The position numbers were made by a program, and so were the translations under genes. This document shows, one piece after another, positions 28,063-35,604 of a DNA stretch of 64,000 nucleotides. Under the pieces are notes generated by a model, which was not told the origin of the DNA, made no database searches, and was given only the letters and a program-made list of their open reading frames with translations. Source of the DNA: an uncultured Reyranella sp. (GTDB lineage Bacteria; Pseudomonadota; Alphaproteobacteria; Reyranellales; Reyranellaceae); the NCBI RefSeq assembly GCF_945957355.1, contig NZ_CAMFKM010000001.1, positions 62,001 to 126,000 on the forward strand. The letters run 5' to 3'. Within the stretch, counting starts at the first letter, position 1; each line of letters begins with the position of its first letter.

Positions 28063-28344
28063 TCAGCGACGAACTCGAGGCGCATTGGCATGCTGGTTCA
28101 TGTGCGGCTTTGCAGGCAGCACGGTCCCGGTGCCGGGATCTGAGGTCGACGTCTTGGCGCCGCGATCAGCCCAGGCCTTGAGGTCCTCGACGGCGTACAC
28201 GACACGCCCCCCGATCTTCCGGTAGGTCGGACCTGTGCCGTAGGTTCGGTGTTTCTCAAGGGTGCGTCCGGAGAGACTGAGAAAACGTGCAGCTTCCGGC
28301 GTTCGCAAAAAGCGCGGCGGCAGGCCGGCGGCAGGATCGGGCAT
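28063..28344 (-). CDS. AlpA-like helix-turn-helix protein
   Basis: The ATG at 28344 has GGAG 8 nt upstream and gives 93 residues. Residues 10-60 (PRFLRTPEAARFLSLSGRTL and YRKIGGRVVYAVEDLKAW) form the MerR-like winged helix of the AlpA/excisionase group. Next to repA such proteins probably regulate replication or excision genes. The C-terminal 30 residues are a Thr/Pro/His-rich tail without a domain. Confidence 0.82.
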   Translation of the reverse strand: MPDPAAGLPPRFLRTPEAARFLSLSGRTLEKHRTYGTGPTYRKIGGRVVYAVEDLKAWADRGAKTSTSDPGTGTVLPAKPHMNQHANAPRVRR

Positions 28345-28486
28345 GCGGATGGCTCCGTGGTTGTGACGAGAGCCGTCGAGAGGCGACGGCGTAACGACGG
28401 TCACGGTGGCGGAGATTCGCGGGCCGGGAGGATGACGAACTGGCCCCTGAGGTTGACGATACCCCCTGCCCTGGTGTCGGGAGAGG

Positions 28487-28999
28487 CTAGCGACTGGCGC
28501 GCAGCAGCTTTCGATAGCCGCCGTCCATCATGGCCACGGCATCAGCGACCAATCGGATCGTCTGACCCCTGACCGATGAGGTCTTCCAAGGAAATCGCCC
28601 TACCGCTTCCGGGCCATAGAGCGCCCTTGCCACCTCGCGATAACTTGCACCCTCCAGGTGACCGTCCAACGCACGGATCATGGTTAGAAGCCGTCTGCGG
28701 AGACGCGCTGTGAGCTGCCAAGCGGACGGAAGCGGGCCTGCCGAGTGGCCATCGAGCCGGCGCTTAAGGCGGAGCAAACCGGCGAGGCGAAGGAGAACGG
28801 TCTCATCCAGGGGGACGAGCGCCGCCATTGGCAGTGCTGGGCGCTCACTCTCGAGCCACAAGGAATGTGGGCCATCGGCATCATTCACAATGCAGCGTCG
28901 CTCTCCGCGGCGCTGTAGATCTGTCGATGGCGGCAAGCCGTCAAGTGCTTCGAAGCGGTAAGCGGCCTCGAAACCCTTGGGTGCGGGAACGAGCAGCAC
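28487..28999 (-). CDS. DUF2285 protein, start unclear
   Basis: The recognisable DUF2285 domain covers most of the frame (LPLDE-like core and RDGHLEGASYREVARALYG). The first start codon in frame is a GTG at 28999, but the frame stays open upstream and reads ILWRPELLPHAVLLVPAP, which belongs to the family, so translation may come from the DUF6499 frame by frameshift or coupling. DUF2285 proteins are ICE-backbone proteins of unknown, probably DNA-related, function. Confidence 0.75.
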   Translation of the reverse strand: MLLVPAPKGFEAAYRFEALDGLPPSTDLQRRGERRCIVNDADGPHSLWLESERPALPMAALVPLDETVLLRLAGLLRLKRRLDGHSAGPLPSAWQLTARLRRRLLTMIRALDGHLEGASYREVARALYGPEAVGRFPWKTSSVRGQTIRLVADAVAMMDGGYRKLLRASR

Positions 29000-29015
29000 G
29001 GCATGGGGAAGCAGC

Positions 29016-29264
29016 TCAGGCCGCCATAGAATCCGCGCGGCAGTCGCATCGAGTGAAGGGGCGCAGGCGAAAGGAAAGCCCCCAGTTACCTCCCACTGTC
29101 TCCGGGCTCAATTCTGACTCTTCCGGATCTTCATCGATCCGTTCGTACTCTTCCCGGTAGGCCGGATTGCGTCGCAGGAATTCCCATGCGAACCCGGCAC
29201 GATCGAGATCCTTCAACGCTTCGACATAGTCGGGCGACCTCCAATCGGGTCTCTTGGACATCAA
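29016..29264 (-). CDS. DUF6499 (transcriptional-regulator domain) protein
   Basis: This 82-residue frame carries the small conserved domain with PDWRSPDYVEALKDLDRAGF and AWEFLRRNPAYREEY. After WGLSF (about residue 63) the frame leaves the family pattern and ends. The family sequence continues in another phase on the same strand (ACAPSLDATAARILWRPELL), leading into the DUF2285 frame. So this is either the front half of a broken gene or a naturally split pair. Confidence 0.75.
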   Translation of the reverse strand: MMSKRPDWRSPDYVEALKDLDRAGFAWEFLRRNPAYREEYERIDEDPEESELSPETVGGNWGLSFRLRPFTRCDCRADSMAA

Positions 29265-29411
29265 AGACTCCGTTACGCGAACTCAGGGCTAACGGGCCCA
29301 AGCCTTTCATGCGACCAAGGGTTGTTGAAGAGCCCGAGCGCCGAACGCGCGATGTCGTGCGAAGACGCCCCCAAGCGGGTATCTAAAAGTCCTTTCTTGG
29401 TTGCCTGCCGG

Positions 29412-29675
29412 TCAGTTGCGCGATGCGCGCAAGAGATCACGGAAGCCCTTCTCGGTCATCCACTGAGCCCGGGACAAATGAGTGTCGTAGACCAAGCGTG
29501 CGCGGTCGGGTTCCAACGTCGGGTCAAGCTGGAAGACAATACGCACGACTTCTCGCCAGTCTGCGGCCTCGGCCGCAGCGTCCAGCAAACGTAGATACGT
29601 CGCGAAGTGCCGCTCGTCGTACGGCGTGACCACGTCACTTTCAGGAGGGCAGTCGTCGAAAGGAGGCGTCGTCAT
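29412..29675 (-). CDS. Small conserved ICE protein of unknown function
   Basis: This 87-residue acidic helical protein contains HFATYLRLLDAAAEAADW and LVYDTHLSRAQWMTEKGFRDLL. Very similar small proteins are found upstream of the DUF6499/DUF2285 pair in related elements, which supports a real gene. I do not know its function, and no motif for catalysis or DNA binding is visible. The start at 29675 has only a weak ribosome site. Confidence 0.65.
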   Translation of the reverse strand: MTTPPFDDCPPESDVVTPYDERHFATYLRLLDAAAEAADWREVVRIVFQLDPTLEPDRARLVYDTHLSRAQWMTEKGFRDLLRASRN

Positions 29676-29919
29676 CTCAGGAATCGCAGCGAGGGAAGAA
29701 CATTCGTCGGAACTCCAACCACCGCATAGTCACAGCCCAACGCCCATTGGCGATGCAAGCAACGCATCACCTCCATCAACTTTCATGCTCACCAAGCGCA
29801 TCGTGAAGATCATTGCGGCCTGATCTGCATAAAAGCATAGAGACATCGTCGCGCCAGCAAATTTGGCCGCGTATTATAGTACGTAGCGCCAGAATACGCG
29901 ATTGCCTCCTATCCTGCGG

Positions 29920-30147
29920 ATGGACATTCGCAAGGTGTTCGGCGCCAACGTCCGTGTCTATCGACTGGCAGCAGGCCTCAGCCAGGAGGCGATCGCCGCT
30001 CGCATGGGTGTGGACCGGGCCTACGTCAGTGCGATCGAGCGTGGGCTGCAGAACGTCACTCTCCTGACGATCTTGCAAGTGGCAGAGTCCTTGAACGTTC
30101 GTCCGGCTGACCTGCTCGTGGAGCCGGTGCAAAAATCACGGTCGTGA
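29920..30147 (+). CDS. XRE-family regulator
   Basis: I prefer the ATG at 29920 over the TTG at 29902. The 75-residue product is almost only a helix-turn-helix (VFGANVRVYRLAAGLSQEAI, then RMGVDRAYVSAIERG), like Cro/C1-type repressors. It is the only plus-strand gene in this part of the backbone and faces away from the DUF6499/DUF2285 group, so it may control the divergent operon. The sequence before it (29868-29880) is AT-rich with TATTATAGT, a possible -10 area. Confidence 0.82.
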   Translation: MDIRKVFGANVRVYRLAAGLSQEAIAARMGVDRAYVSAIERGLQNVTLLTILQVAESLNVRPADLLVEPVQKSRS

Positions 30148-30377
30148 CCGCAAGGGATCGTAACCGTCAGGCGAAGACACCCTTCCCTCGCTTCAGCTGA
30201 AGGGTGGCTTCGTGCGGCCGCCTCCCTCCCAATCGGCCGCATAGAGCCCGGTCCGGCGAAGCCGGATGCGCCCAATTCCTTCAGTCCTTGAAGACGAACG
30301 AAAGAACGATCGATAGCTGACAAGCGCTATCCCATGGCAAGCCTTCTGGCCTTCCAGAAGTCACGGCCGCCCGAGCA

Positions 30378-30411
30378 AAGAAAAGCCCCGCCCGGTGCTT
30401 CGGGCGGGGCT
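30378..30411 (-). terminator. Intrinsic terminator after the DUF736 gene
   Basis: A perfect 11-bp stem (30384-30394 with 30401-30411; arms AGCCCCGCCCG and CGGGCGGGGCT) with a 6-nt loop is followed on the minus strand by TTTTCTTTG. It lies 15 nt after the DUF736 stop. Confidence 0.85.
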
Positions 30412-30425
30412 CTGGAAGCTTGGGC

Positions 30426-30749
30426 TTACTCGCCGTTCTTCTTGCGGCTGCGCGACCAGATCAGGCTGAAGCCCTCGCCGTCCTCGTCGTCGAACAGGTT
30501 GGCAAAGATCGGGGCGTTGAAGCTCGGATCGTCGAGCTTGAGCGAGAGGTAGTCGCGGCCCTCGTTGGAGCGCTTCGACCAAGCGGCCCCGATCTCGGCC
30601 CGGCCGACAAACACCCGGTGGCTGGGGGCGTTGTCGTTGCTGCGGTTGGCCTCGGGGACGATGCGCACGCCCCTTGCCTGAACACTGAGCGTGACGATCT
30701 CGCCCTGGTACTCGTTGCCGGACTTCTTGAAGGTACCGATGTTGGCCAT
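30426..30749 (-). CDS. DUF736 protein
   Basis: The ATG at 30749 has GGAGAA 5 nt upstream and gives 107 residues starting MANIGTFKKSGNEYQGEI, the DUF736 signature. These small beta-rich proteins are a constant part of alpha- and gammaproteobacterial ICE and plasmid backbones; the function is unknown. The gene has its own terminator and a long leader with a structured element (30841-30941). It is probably a separate, regulated transcript. Confidence 0.88.
   Translation of the reverse strand: MANIGTFKKSGNEYQGEIVTLSVQARGVRIVPEANRSNDNAPSHRVFVGRAEIGAAWSKRSNEGRDYLSLKLDDPSFNAPIFANLFDDEDGEGFSLIWSRSRKKNGE
30490..30511 (-). repeat. Arm of an inverted repeat within DUF736
   Basis: The 22-base segment coding for IFANLF in the DUF736 gene is repeated exactly in inverted orientation at 31242-31263. 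See that entry. Confidence 0.6.
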
Positions 30750-30840
30750 GTGACTTCTCCTGTGCTGTTTCGAGCCCCGCGACCATCGCGGCCTCGATGG
30801 CGATCTGCAGGCCGGAGGCGAGCGACGCCGCACCCGTTCA

Positions 30841-30941
30841 CGGGCCGGAGCAGAGCGGAGGATGGCGGCGGGGCGACTTTCTTGCCTCGCGAGGAATGGG
30901 CGAAGCCCAGGGGAAGAAAGTCGAACCGCCGCCGTTGCGGC
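30841..30941 (-). ncRNA. Structured leader element, copy 1 (upstream of DUF736)
   Basis: On the sequence as given, CGACTTTCTT (30874-30883) pairs with AAGAAAGTCG (30914-30923). Inside are the palindrome CCTCGCGAGG (30885-30894) and the hairpin GGGCGAAGCCC (30898-30908). A second copy at 34341-34443 keeps the pairing with different bases. Both copies end about 90 nt before a minus-strand ATG, so I infer a 5' leader RNA read on the minus strand. Direction is inferred from the genes. Confidence 0.55.
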
Positions 30942-31283
30942 TCAGGCGATCGAGGCGCAGCCGTCCTCTGGCCAGATCAGCCAAAGAGAGGCCGTGGGTC
31001 GCGCGCCGAACAGCATCCTCGGGAGAAGTCGTGGTCAACCTGAGGCCCTGCGCAAGAGGACTGGCACGCCGGGCGAAGAGGCGGCAGCCATAGCGTAGAA
31101 AAAGGGCGGCATCGTCTCAGCCCAAGCGGTCATCGACAGCGCGGCTCGCTCTACCTTGTCGGCTTGCCAGAGGAACGGGGCCTCGAAGTGGTCATAGAGG
31201 GATGCGTACGCCTGTCGCGTCGAGGCAAGCGTTCGTTGCCACGATCTTTGCCAACCTGTTCGATGTGGGGAGACGAAAAGGCA
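30942..31283. other. Non-coding stretch with a DUF736 relic
   Basis: 342 nt between the structured leader and the membrane-protein gene. The only clear content is the inverted 22-base copy of DUF736 coding sequence at 31242-31263, in a frame reading ATIFANLFD. No other gene or RNA is recognised. Confidence 0.4.
31242..31263 (+). repeat. Inverted 22-base copy of DUF736 coding sequence
   Basis: The segment starting CGATCTTTGCCAACCTGTTC matches the reverse complement of 30490-30511 at all 22 bases. In the plus frame it still reads ATIFANLFD, so it is probably the remains of a second DUF736 gene in the opposite direction. Confidence 0.6.
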
Positions 31284-31760
31284 TCAGCGACCCTGGTTGT
31301 GCAACCGCGCCTCCGCAGACGAGTAAGCGCTCCCGGCGCCCCGCCCGTCCGGCGGCGCGGCCAACAGCGCCAGACGCGAGAAGGCCGTGCAGCCGGAGAC
31401 AACGGCGCCGACCACGGCGAATGCCGTCTGCCATGCATTGCCGGGCATGCCAATGCCCGCCAAGGCAAACGACACCTGATAGCCAGCGATTGCAGCGGGA
31501 ACGCCATAGAGCGTACCGAAGATGGCGCGGATGAGTGGCGTGCGCGTGCCCGCAAAGGCGAATTGTCCAAGCGTCAAGGTCGCGCCGCCCACCAGCAATC
31601 CGACGGTGACCGTACCGGTGACGCCCGCCTCGTTGTGAAACGCCGCCAATCCCGCAGAGAGTCCGGCGAAGGTGGGGAGCGCATAGATGGCCAGCATAAA
31701 CAGCAACCGGCAAAAAAAGCCAAGGCCGACGATGCTGAGAACGATGCCGACAGCAAACAT
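31284..31760 (-). CDS. Small polytopic membrane protein, unknown function
   Basis: The ATG at 31760 has GGAG 7 nt upstream and gives 158 residues. Four or five hydrophobic segments are seen (for example IVLSIVGLGFFCRLLFMLAI and TAFAVVGAVVSGCTAFSRLA). The C-terminus is hydrophilic. I do not recognise a family. It is divergent from the flavin reductase gene with 167 nt between them. It may be cargo rather than backbone. Confidence 0.6.
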   Translation of the reverse strand: MFAVGIVLSIVGLGFFCRLLFMLAIYALPTFAGLSAGLAAFHNEAGVTGTVTVGLLVGGATLTLGQFAFAGTRTPLIRAIFGTLYGVPAAIAGYQVSFALAGIGMPGNAWQTAFAVVGAVVSGCTAFSRLALLAAPPDGRGAGSAYSSAEARLHNQGR

Positions 31761-31927
31761 GGTGGATCTCCATGACAAGGGTCGAACGGTCGCGCCTTCC
31801 ACCACCACCATGGCGCCGCCGCATCTTATCAGGATTGAAAGTGGCCGAAGAGAGACTTTGGGTTGCAAATGAGAGACGCTACGCTTCGATGACTTCGAGG
31901 AACCGCATTCCAGCTCAAGGGGGAAGG

Positions 31928-32488
31928 ATGGCGAGGCTCCGCCACAAGACCGACCTGCCGGTCTCCAAGATCCGCCGCTATCTGGAGCCAGGCCCGATCG
32001 TGCTGGTCACATCGGCGCATGGCGCCGAACGCAACATCATGACGATGGGGTGGCACACCGTGATGGAGTTCACGCCGTCCCTCATTGGCTGCGTGATCGC
32101 CGGCGGCAATCACAGCTTCGAACTGATCCGGCGCAGCAAGGAATGCGTCATCAACCTTCCGACCACGGCGCTCATCGATCAGGTCGTCGGTATCGGCAAC
32201 ACGTCAGGGGCGCAGATCGACAAGTTCGAGAAGTTCAACCTCACGCCCGCGCAGGCTGAGTATGTGAAAGCGCCCCTGATCGCCGAATGCCACGCTAGCT
32301 TCGAATGCCGGCTGGCGGACAGCCGCCTGATCTCGAAGTACAACTTCTTCATCTTCGAGGTCGTGAAGGCGCATGTCGCGGCATCGCCGAAGCATCCCGA
32401 GACGCTTCATTACACCGGTGACGGCGTGTTCGTGATCGCCGGCAAGGTCATCAGCCGACGATCGCAGTTTAGACCGGGCATGCTGTGA
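31928..32488 (+). CDS. Flavin reductase-like protein (FMN-binding split barrel)
   Basis: The ATG at 31928 follows AGGGGGAAGG and gives 186 residues. The sequence PGPIVLVTSAHGAERNIMTM and the SFELIRRSKECVINLP stretch are typical of the flavin reductase-like family, which binds FMN in a split barrel. It probably is an NAD(P)H:flavin reductase or an FMN-dependent enzyme; the substrate is unknown. It stands alone between backbone genes and converges on radC, 11 nt away. Confidence 0.8.
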   Translation: MARLRHKTDLPVSKIRRYLEPGPIVLVTSAHGAERNIMTMGWHTVMEFTPSLIGCVIAGGNHSFELIRRSKECVINLPTTALIDQVVGIGNTSGAQIDKFEKFNLTPAQAEYVKAPLIAECHASFECRLADSRLISKYNFFIFEVVKAHVAASPKHPETLHYTGDGVFVIAGKVISRRSQFRPGML

Positions 32489-32499
32489 GAGCCGGCGAC

Positions 32500-33180
32500 C
32501 TACAGAAGCCCAAGCGACCGGAAGGAAGCATGGTTGCCGTGCCCGACCACGATATGGTCGTGCAACTCGATCCCGAGAGCCTCGGCGGCCGCTTTCAATT
32601 CCCGCGTCATCCCAATGTCGTCCCGCGACGGCTTTGAATCGCCGGACGGATGATTGTGAACAACGATCAATGCGGAGGCGTTTAGAATCAACGCTCGTTT
32701 GATGACCTCCCGCGGATAGACGGGCGTGTGATTGACGGTGCCACTCTGCTGCACCTCGTCAGCGATCAGATTGTTCTTGGTATCGAGAAACAGGATTCGA
32801 AATTGTTCGACCTGCTCGTAAGCCATTGCCGTCTGCAGGTAGGCGATCAGCGCCCGCCAGTTGCTGAGCACGGGACGCCTGCGCACCTCGGCTTTGGCGA
32901 TGCGGCATGCGATCTCGCGAACAAGCCGAAACGCGGCGATGTCGCGGCCCGTCAATCCGAAGGCGCGAAGCTGGGCCGTTTCGGCGGTGATGACATGCCC
33001 AATGCTAGGAAAGTGCTGCAAGAGGGCAGAAGCTCGCTCGCTACCTTGCGAAGATGCCAGCAATCCGGCGAGCAGATCCTGCTCCGTGGTCGCTGTCGAT
33101 GGCAGAACGGAAAGATTGCCATTCCTGACGGAGCCTTGGCCCAGCGACGCAGATGCAGAAGTCACGGTTGATATAGGCAT
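32500..33180 (-). CDS. radC: RadC-like JAB-domain protein
   Basis: The ATG at 33180 gives 226 residues with an N-terminal helix-hairpin-helix part (ITAETAQLRAFGLTGRDIAAF) and a C-terminal JAB/MPN+ domain with the metal motif VVHNHPSGDSKPSRDD. RadC proteins are common on mobile elements; the molecular role is unsettled, possibly a DNA-repair or anti-restriction helper. The leader (33181-33275) resembles those of the helicase and parB genes. Confidence 0.88.
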   Translation of the reverse strand: MPISTVTSASASLGQGSVRNGNLSVLPSTATTEQDLLAGLLASSQGSERASALLQHFPSIGHVITAETAQLRAFGLTGRDIAAFRLVREIACRIAKAEVRRRPVLSNWRALIAYLQTAMAYEQVEQFRILFLDTKNNLIADEVQQSGTVNHTPVYPREVIKRALILNASALIVVHNHPSGDSKPSRDDIGMTRELKAAAEALGIELHDHIVVGHGNHASFRSLGLL

Positions 33181-33315
33181 GGATAATGTCCTGGAGAGCC
33201 GTAAAGGGCGAGCCGCTGCCCGCTCTCTCTTGAGGCCCGGCGGCTCACCCGCTCGCGGCCTTCCTCTTGCTCTCACGGGTCGGCCATCCCCGTGGGCGCA
33301 GGAAAGAGGTGGCGC

Positions 33316-34251
33316 TCACGCGCCACCCGAACCAAAGCGCCAGACCGGGATGCCAAGCTTGCGCGCCTTGTCGGCAAGGTTTTCCTGGATGCCCGAGCCT
33401 GGGAACACGATGACGCCGATCGGCAGGACTTCCAGTATCTGGTCGTTGCGCTTGAAGGGTGCGGCCTTGGCGTGACAGTTCCAGTCGGGTTTGAACGGAA
33501 CGTGGGTGACCTTGCGGCTTTCGGCCCAGCGAGCGGCGATCCGCTCCGCGCCGGTTGGCGAGCCGCCGTGCAGCAGCACCATGTCGGGATGCTTGACGCG
33601 GACCTTGTCGAGCGTGCTCCAGATGAGCTGGTGGTCGTTGAAGTCAGCACCGCCAGTAAAGGCGATCTTGGGTCCGACCGGAACGAGAAGTTCAGTCTCG
33701 GCGCGTCGCCGCGCATTCAGGAACTCGCGACTGTCGATCATCGCGGCGGTGAGAGCCCGGTGGTTGACCATCGAGCCGGTGCGTGGCCGCCAGGTCGAGC
33801 CGGTGTGGACCTCGAAGCGTTCGGCGGCCTGGTCCCGGAAGATTTCCATGGCATTGCGGCGCTCGATGAAAGTCAGGCCCTCGGCGACGAGGCGCTCCAG
33901 CTCGACCGAGCGGATCTCCGAGCCGTTCTGCTCCTTCTGGCTACGCCGCTGCGCCTGCTCATTGCCGTCGAGCTCGCGTTCGATCCGGTCGACGGCGCGA
34001 TGGAACAGGTTGACGGTCGACCACAGCAGGTCTTCGAGGTCGGGCTCGAGGCGGGTGTCAGTGAGGGACGAGACCAGCGCATCGAAGATGTCGACGACGG
34101 CGCCGGTGATGATGTTGGCTTCCGGCAGCGGCCGGGGGTCGGGCTCGTCCTGGAAAGGACGGTGGCCAAAGAGCTGCAGCTCGGTGAGGGCGTGGTCAGT
34201 CGGGGATGAGCCGTGCACGGGCTCGAAGTCAGGATCGTTGTGGGTCGCCAT
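33316..34251 (-). CDS. DUF2493 (SLOG-like) protein
   Basis: The ATG at 34251 follows AAGGACA and gives 311 residues. A helical N-terminal part (to about 180) leads into a DUF2493 domain: KIAFTGGADFNDHQLIWSTL, LLHGGSPTGAERIAARWA and VIVFPGSG. These belong to the SLOG group of Rossmann-like nucleotide-binding proteins, which often bind or sense small nucleotides. In ICEs it is a common backbone gene. Its long leader contains copy 2 of the structured element. Confidence 0.85.
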   Translation of the reverse strand: MATHNDPDFEPVHGSSPTDHALTELQLFGHRPFQDEPDPRPLPEANIITGAVVDIFDALVSSLTDTRLEPDLEDLLWSTVNLFHRAVDRIERELDGNEQAQRRSQKEQNGSEIRSVELERLVAEGLTFIERRNAMEIFRDQAAERFEVHTGSTWRPRTGSMVNHRALTAAMIDSREFLNARRRAETELLVPVGPKIAFTGGADFNDHQLIWSTLDKVRVKHPDMVLLHGGSPTGAERIAARWAESRKVTHVPFKPDWNCHAKAAPFKRNDQILEVLPIGVIVFPGSGIQENLADKARKLGIPVWRFGSGGA

Positions 34252-34340
34252 GATGCTGTCCTTTGTCGGATCGGCCGCGCCCATCGCGGCCTTCGTGGGC
34301 GTCGACAGACGGCAGGCGGAACGGTCCCGCACCGCGCTTG

Positions 34341-34443
34341 CGGCCGGAGCGCAGCGGAGGACGGCGGGCCGAGGCTTTCTTGCCTCGCGAGGAATGCCGG
34401 CGCAGCCGGCAGGGGAAGAAAGCCGCAGGACCGCCGTTGCGGG
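34341..34443 (-). ncRNA. Structured leader element, copy 2 (upstream of DUF2493)
   Basis: GGCTTTCTT (34373-34381) pairs with AAGAAAGCC (34416-34424) around the palindrome CCTCGCGAGG (34383-34392) and the hairpin GCCGGC-GCA-GCCGGC (34396-34410). Compared with copy 1, one outer-stem pair changes from A-T to G-C and the inner hairpin is wholly different but still paired. It ends 90 nt before the DUF2493 ATG. Minus-strand direction is inferred. Confidence 0.55.
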
Positions 34444-34552
34444 AACGGGCTGGCTGCCGTCCGATCGCCCTCTTAGAAGGCCGGGGCGCGCTCCCCTCCG
34501 ATCCGAAGGGCAGCGGAGCGACCGAACACGAAACGATTCACATTGTCCGTGC

Positions 34553-35593
34553 TCATGCCGTCACGGCCGAGGCCAGAAAGCGCTCCACGTCCTGCGGGAT
34601 GAACTGTTGACGCAGAGATGCCCGGAGCCATTCGATTCCCAGGTGGCGGAGATCCTCGTTGAAGTCGTCGAGGCAGGGCGACAGGACGAACGGCTCGATC
34701 CCGGCGGCGTCGGCGCGGTTGCACAGGGTGGCCATCGCAGCATCACCCGCCGGGTCGGCATCGCGAGCGACATAGAGACGGCGCAGCGTCGGTGGAAGCA
34801 GCAGCGCGGCGAGGTGGTTGGCCGAGAGTGCCGCCACCATCGGCAGGGTCGGCACGATCATGCGCAGCGACAGCATGGTCTCGATCCCCTCCCCGGCGGC
34901 CATCACGTCGTCGGCCAGACCGAAGCGGACACCATGCCCGAGAAGATGGCCCATGGCCCGTCGCGGCGAGTCGATGGGCGCCTTGTCGTGACCTGACGGA
35001 TCGAGCCAGGTGCGGTGTGCTCCGGTGATCGTGCCGCCAGGATCGGTGACTGCGGCTATCAGTGCCGGCCAGGTCTCGCTCGGGCTGTCCTCGTCGGGCC
35101 GATAGTAGCAGCGTGAATGGAATCGTAGCGGATCGCCATGGGACACAGTCGTGATGCCGCGACTGTGCAGGTAGCTCTGCGCCAAGGTGCCCGTGATCGG
35201 CCGAGAGATGGCATAGAGACGGCGAGCGGATTCCGGCGAGCCACGAGGTGCAGGATATCGATCCTGCCGGGCAATGAGGAGGTCCGGAGGCAAAGCCAGG
35301 AACGTCCGTGCCTCGTCCAGGGTATCGCGCAGGCGATCGAAGCCGCGATTGAGGGCGATCAGGTCGAGAAGATCGCCATGCTGCCCGGTGGCGGAGTCGG
35401 TCCATTTTCCGGCCGCTCCCTTGCCATGGTCCGGGCCGCTCAAGCGCACGAACAGGCTGCGGCCCCGGGTGTTGGCGACATCGCCGATCAGCCAGTAGCG
35501 GCCCTCGCGACGGCCGTTGGAGAGATAGTGACGGCACACCGCCTCGGCATTGCGCGCGAGGCGGCGGGCCAGGTCCGCGGCGTGCGATGGCAT
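34553..35593 (-). CDS. Toprim-domain protein (DUF7146-type)
   Basis: The ATG at 35593 follows AAGGGC and gives 346 residues. The N-terminal half (YWLIGDVANTRGRSLFVRL, KWTDSATGQHGDLLDLI) matches the DUF7146 region. The C-terminal half has a Toprim core with AAGEGIETMLSL and LYVARDADPAGDAAM, the Glu and Asp-x-Asp metal residues. It is probably a primase-like protein that helps copy the transferred single strand. It begins 11 nt after the helicase stop and is likely in one operon with it. Confidence 0.85.
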   Translation of the reverse strand: MPSHAADLARRLARNAEAVCRHYLSNGRREGRYWLIGDVANTRGRSLFVRLSGPDHGKGAAGKWTDSATGQHGDLLDLIALNRGFDRLRDTLDEARTFLALPPDLLIARQDRYPAPRGSPESARRLYAISRPITGTLAQSYLHSRGITTVSHGDPLRFHSRCYYRPDEDSPSETWPALIAAVTDPGGTITGAHRTWLDPSGHDKAPIDSPRRAMGHLLGHGVRFGLADDVMAAGEGIETMLSLRMIVPTLPMVAALSANHLAALLLPPTLRRLYVARDADPAGDAAMATLCNRADAAGIEPFVLSPCLDDFNEDLRHLGIEWLRASLRQQFIPQDVERFLASAVTA

Positions 35594-35604
35594 GACTGCC
35601 CTTC

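Noticed and set aside
33491..34996. 501-codon plus-strand frame
   Set aside because: It lies opposite the DUF2493 and toprim genes, is Ser/Arg-rich without domains and crosses the structured leader.
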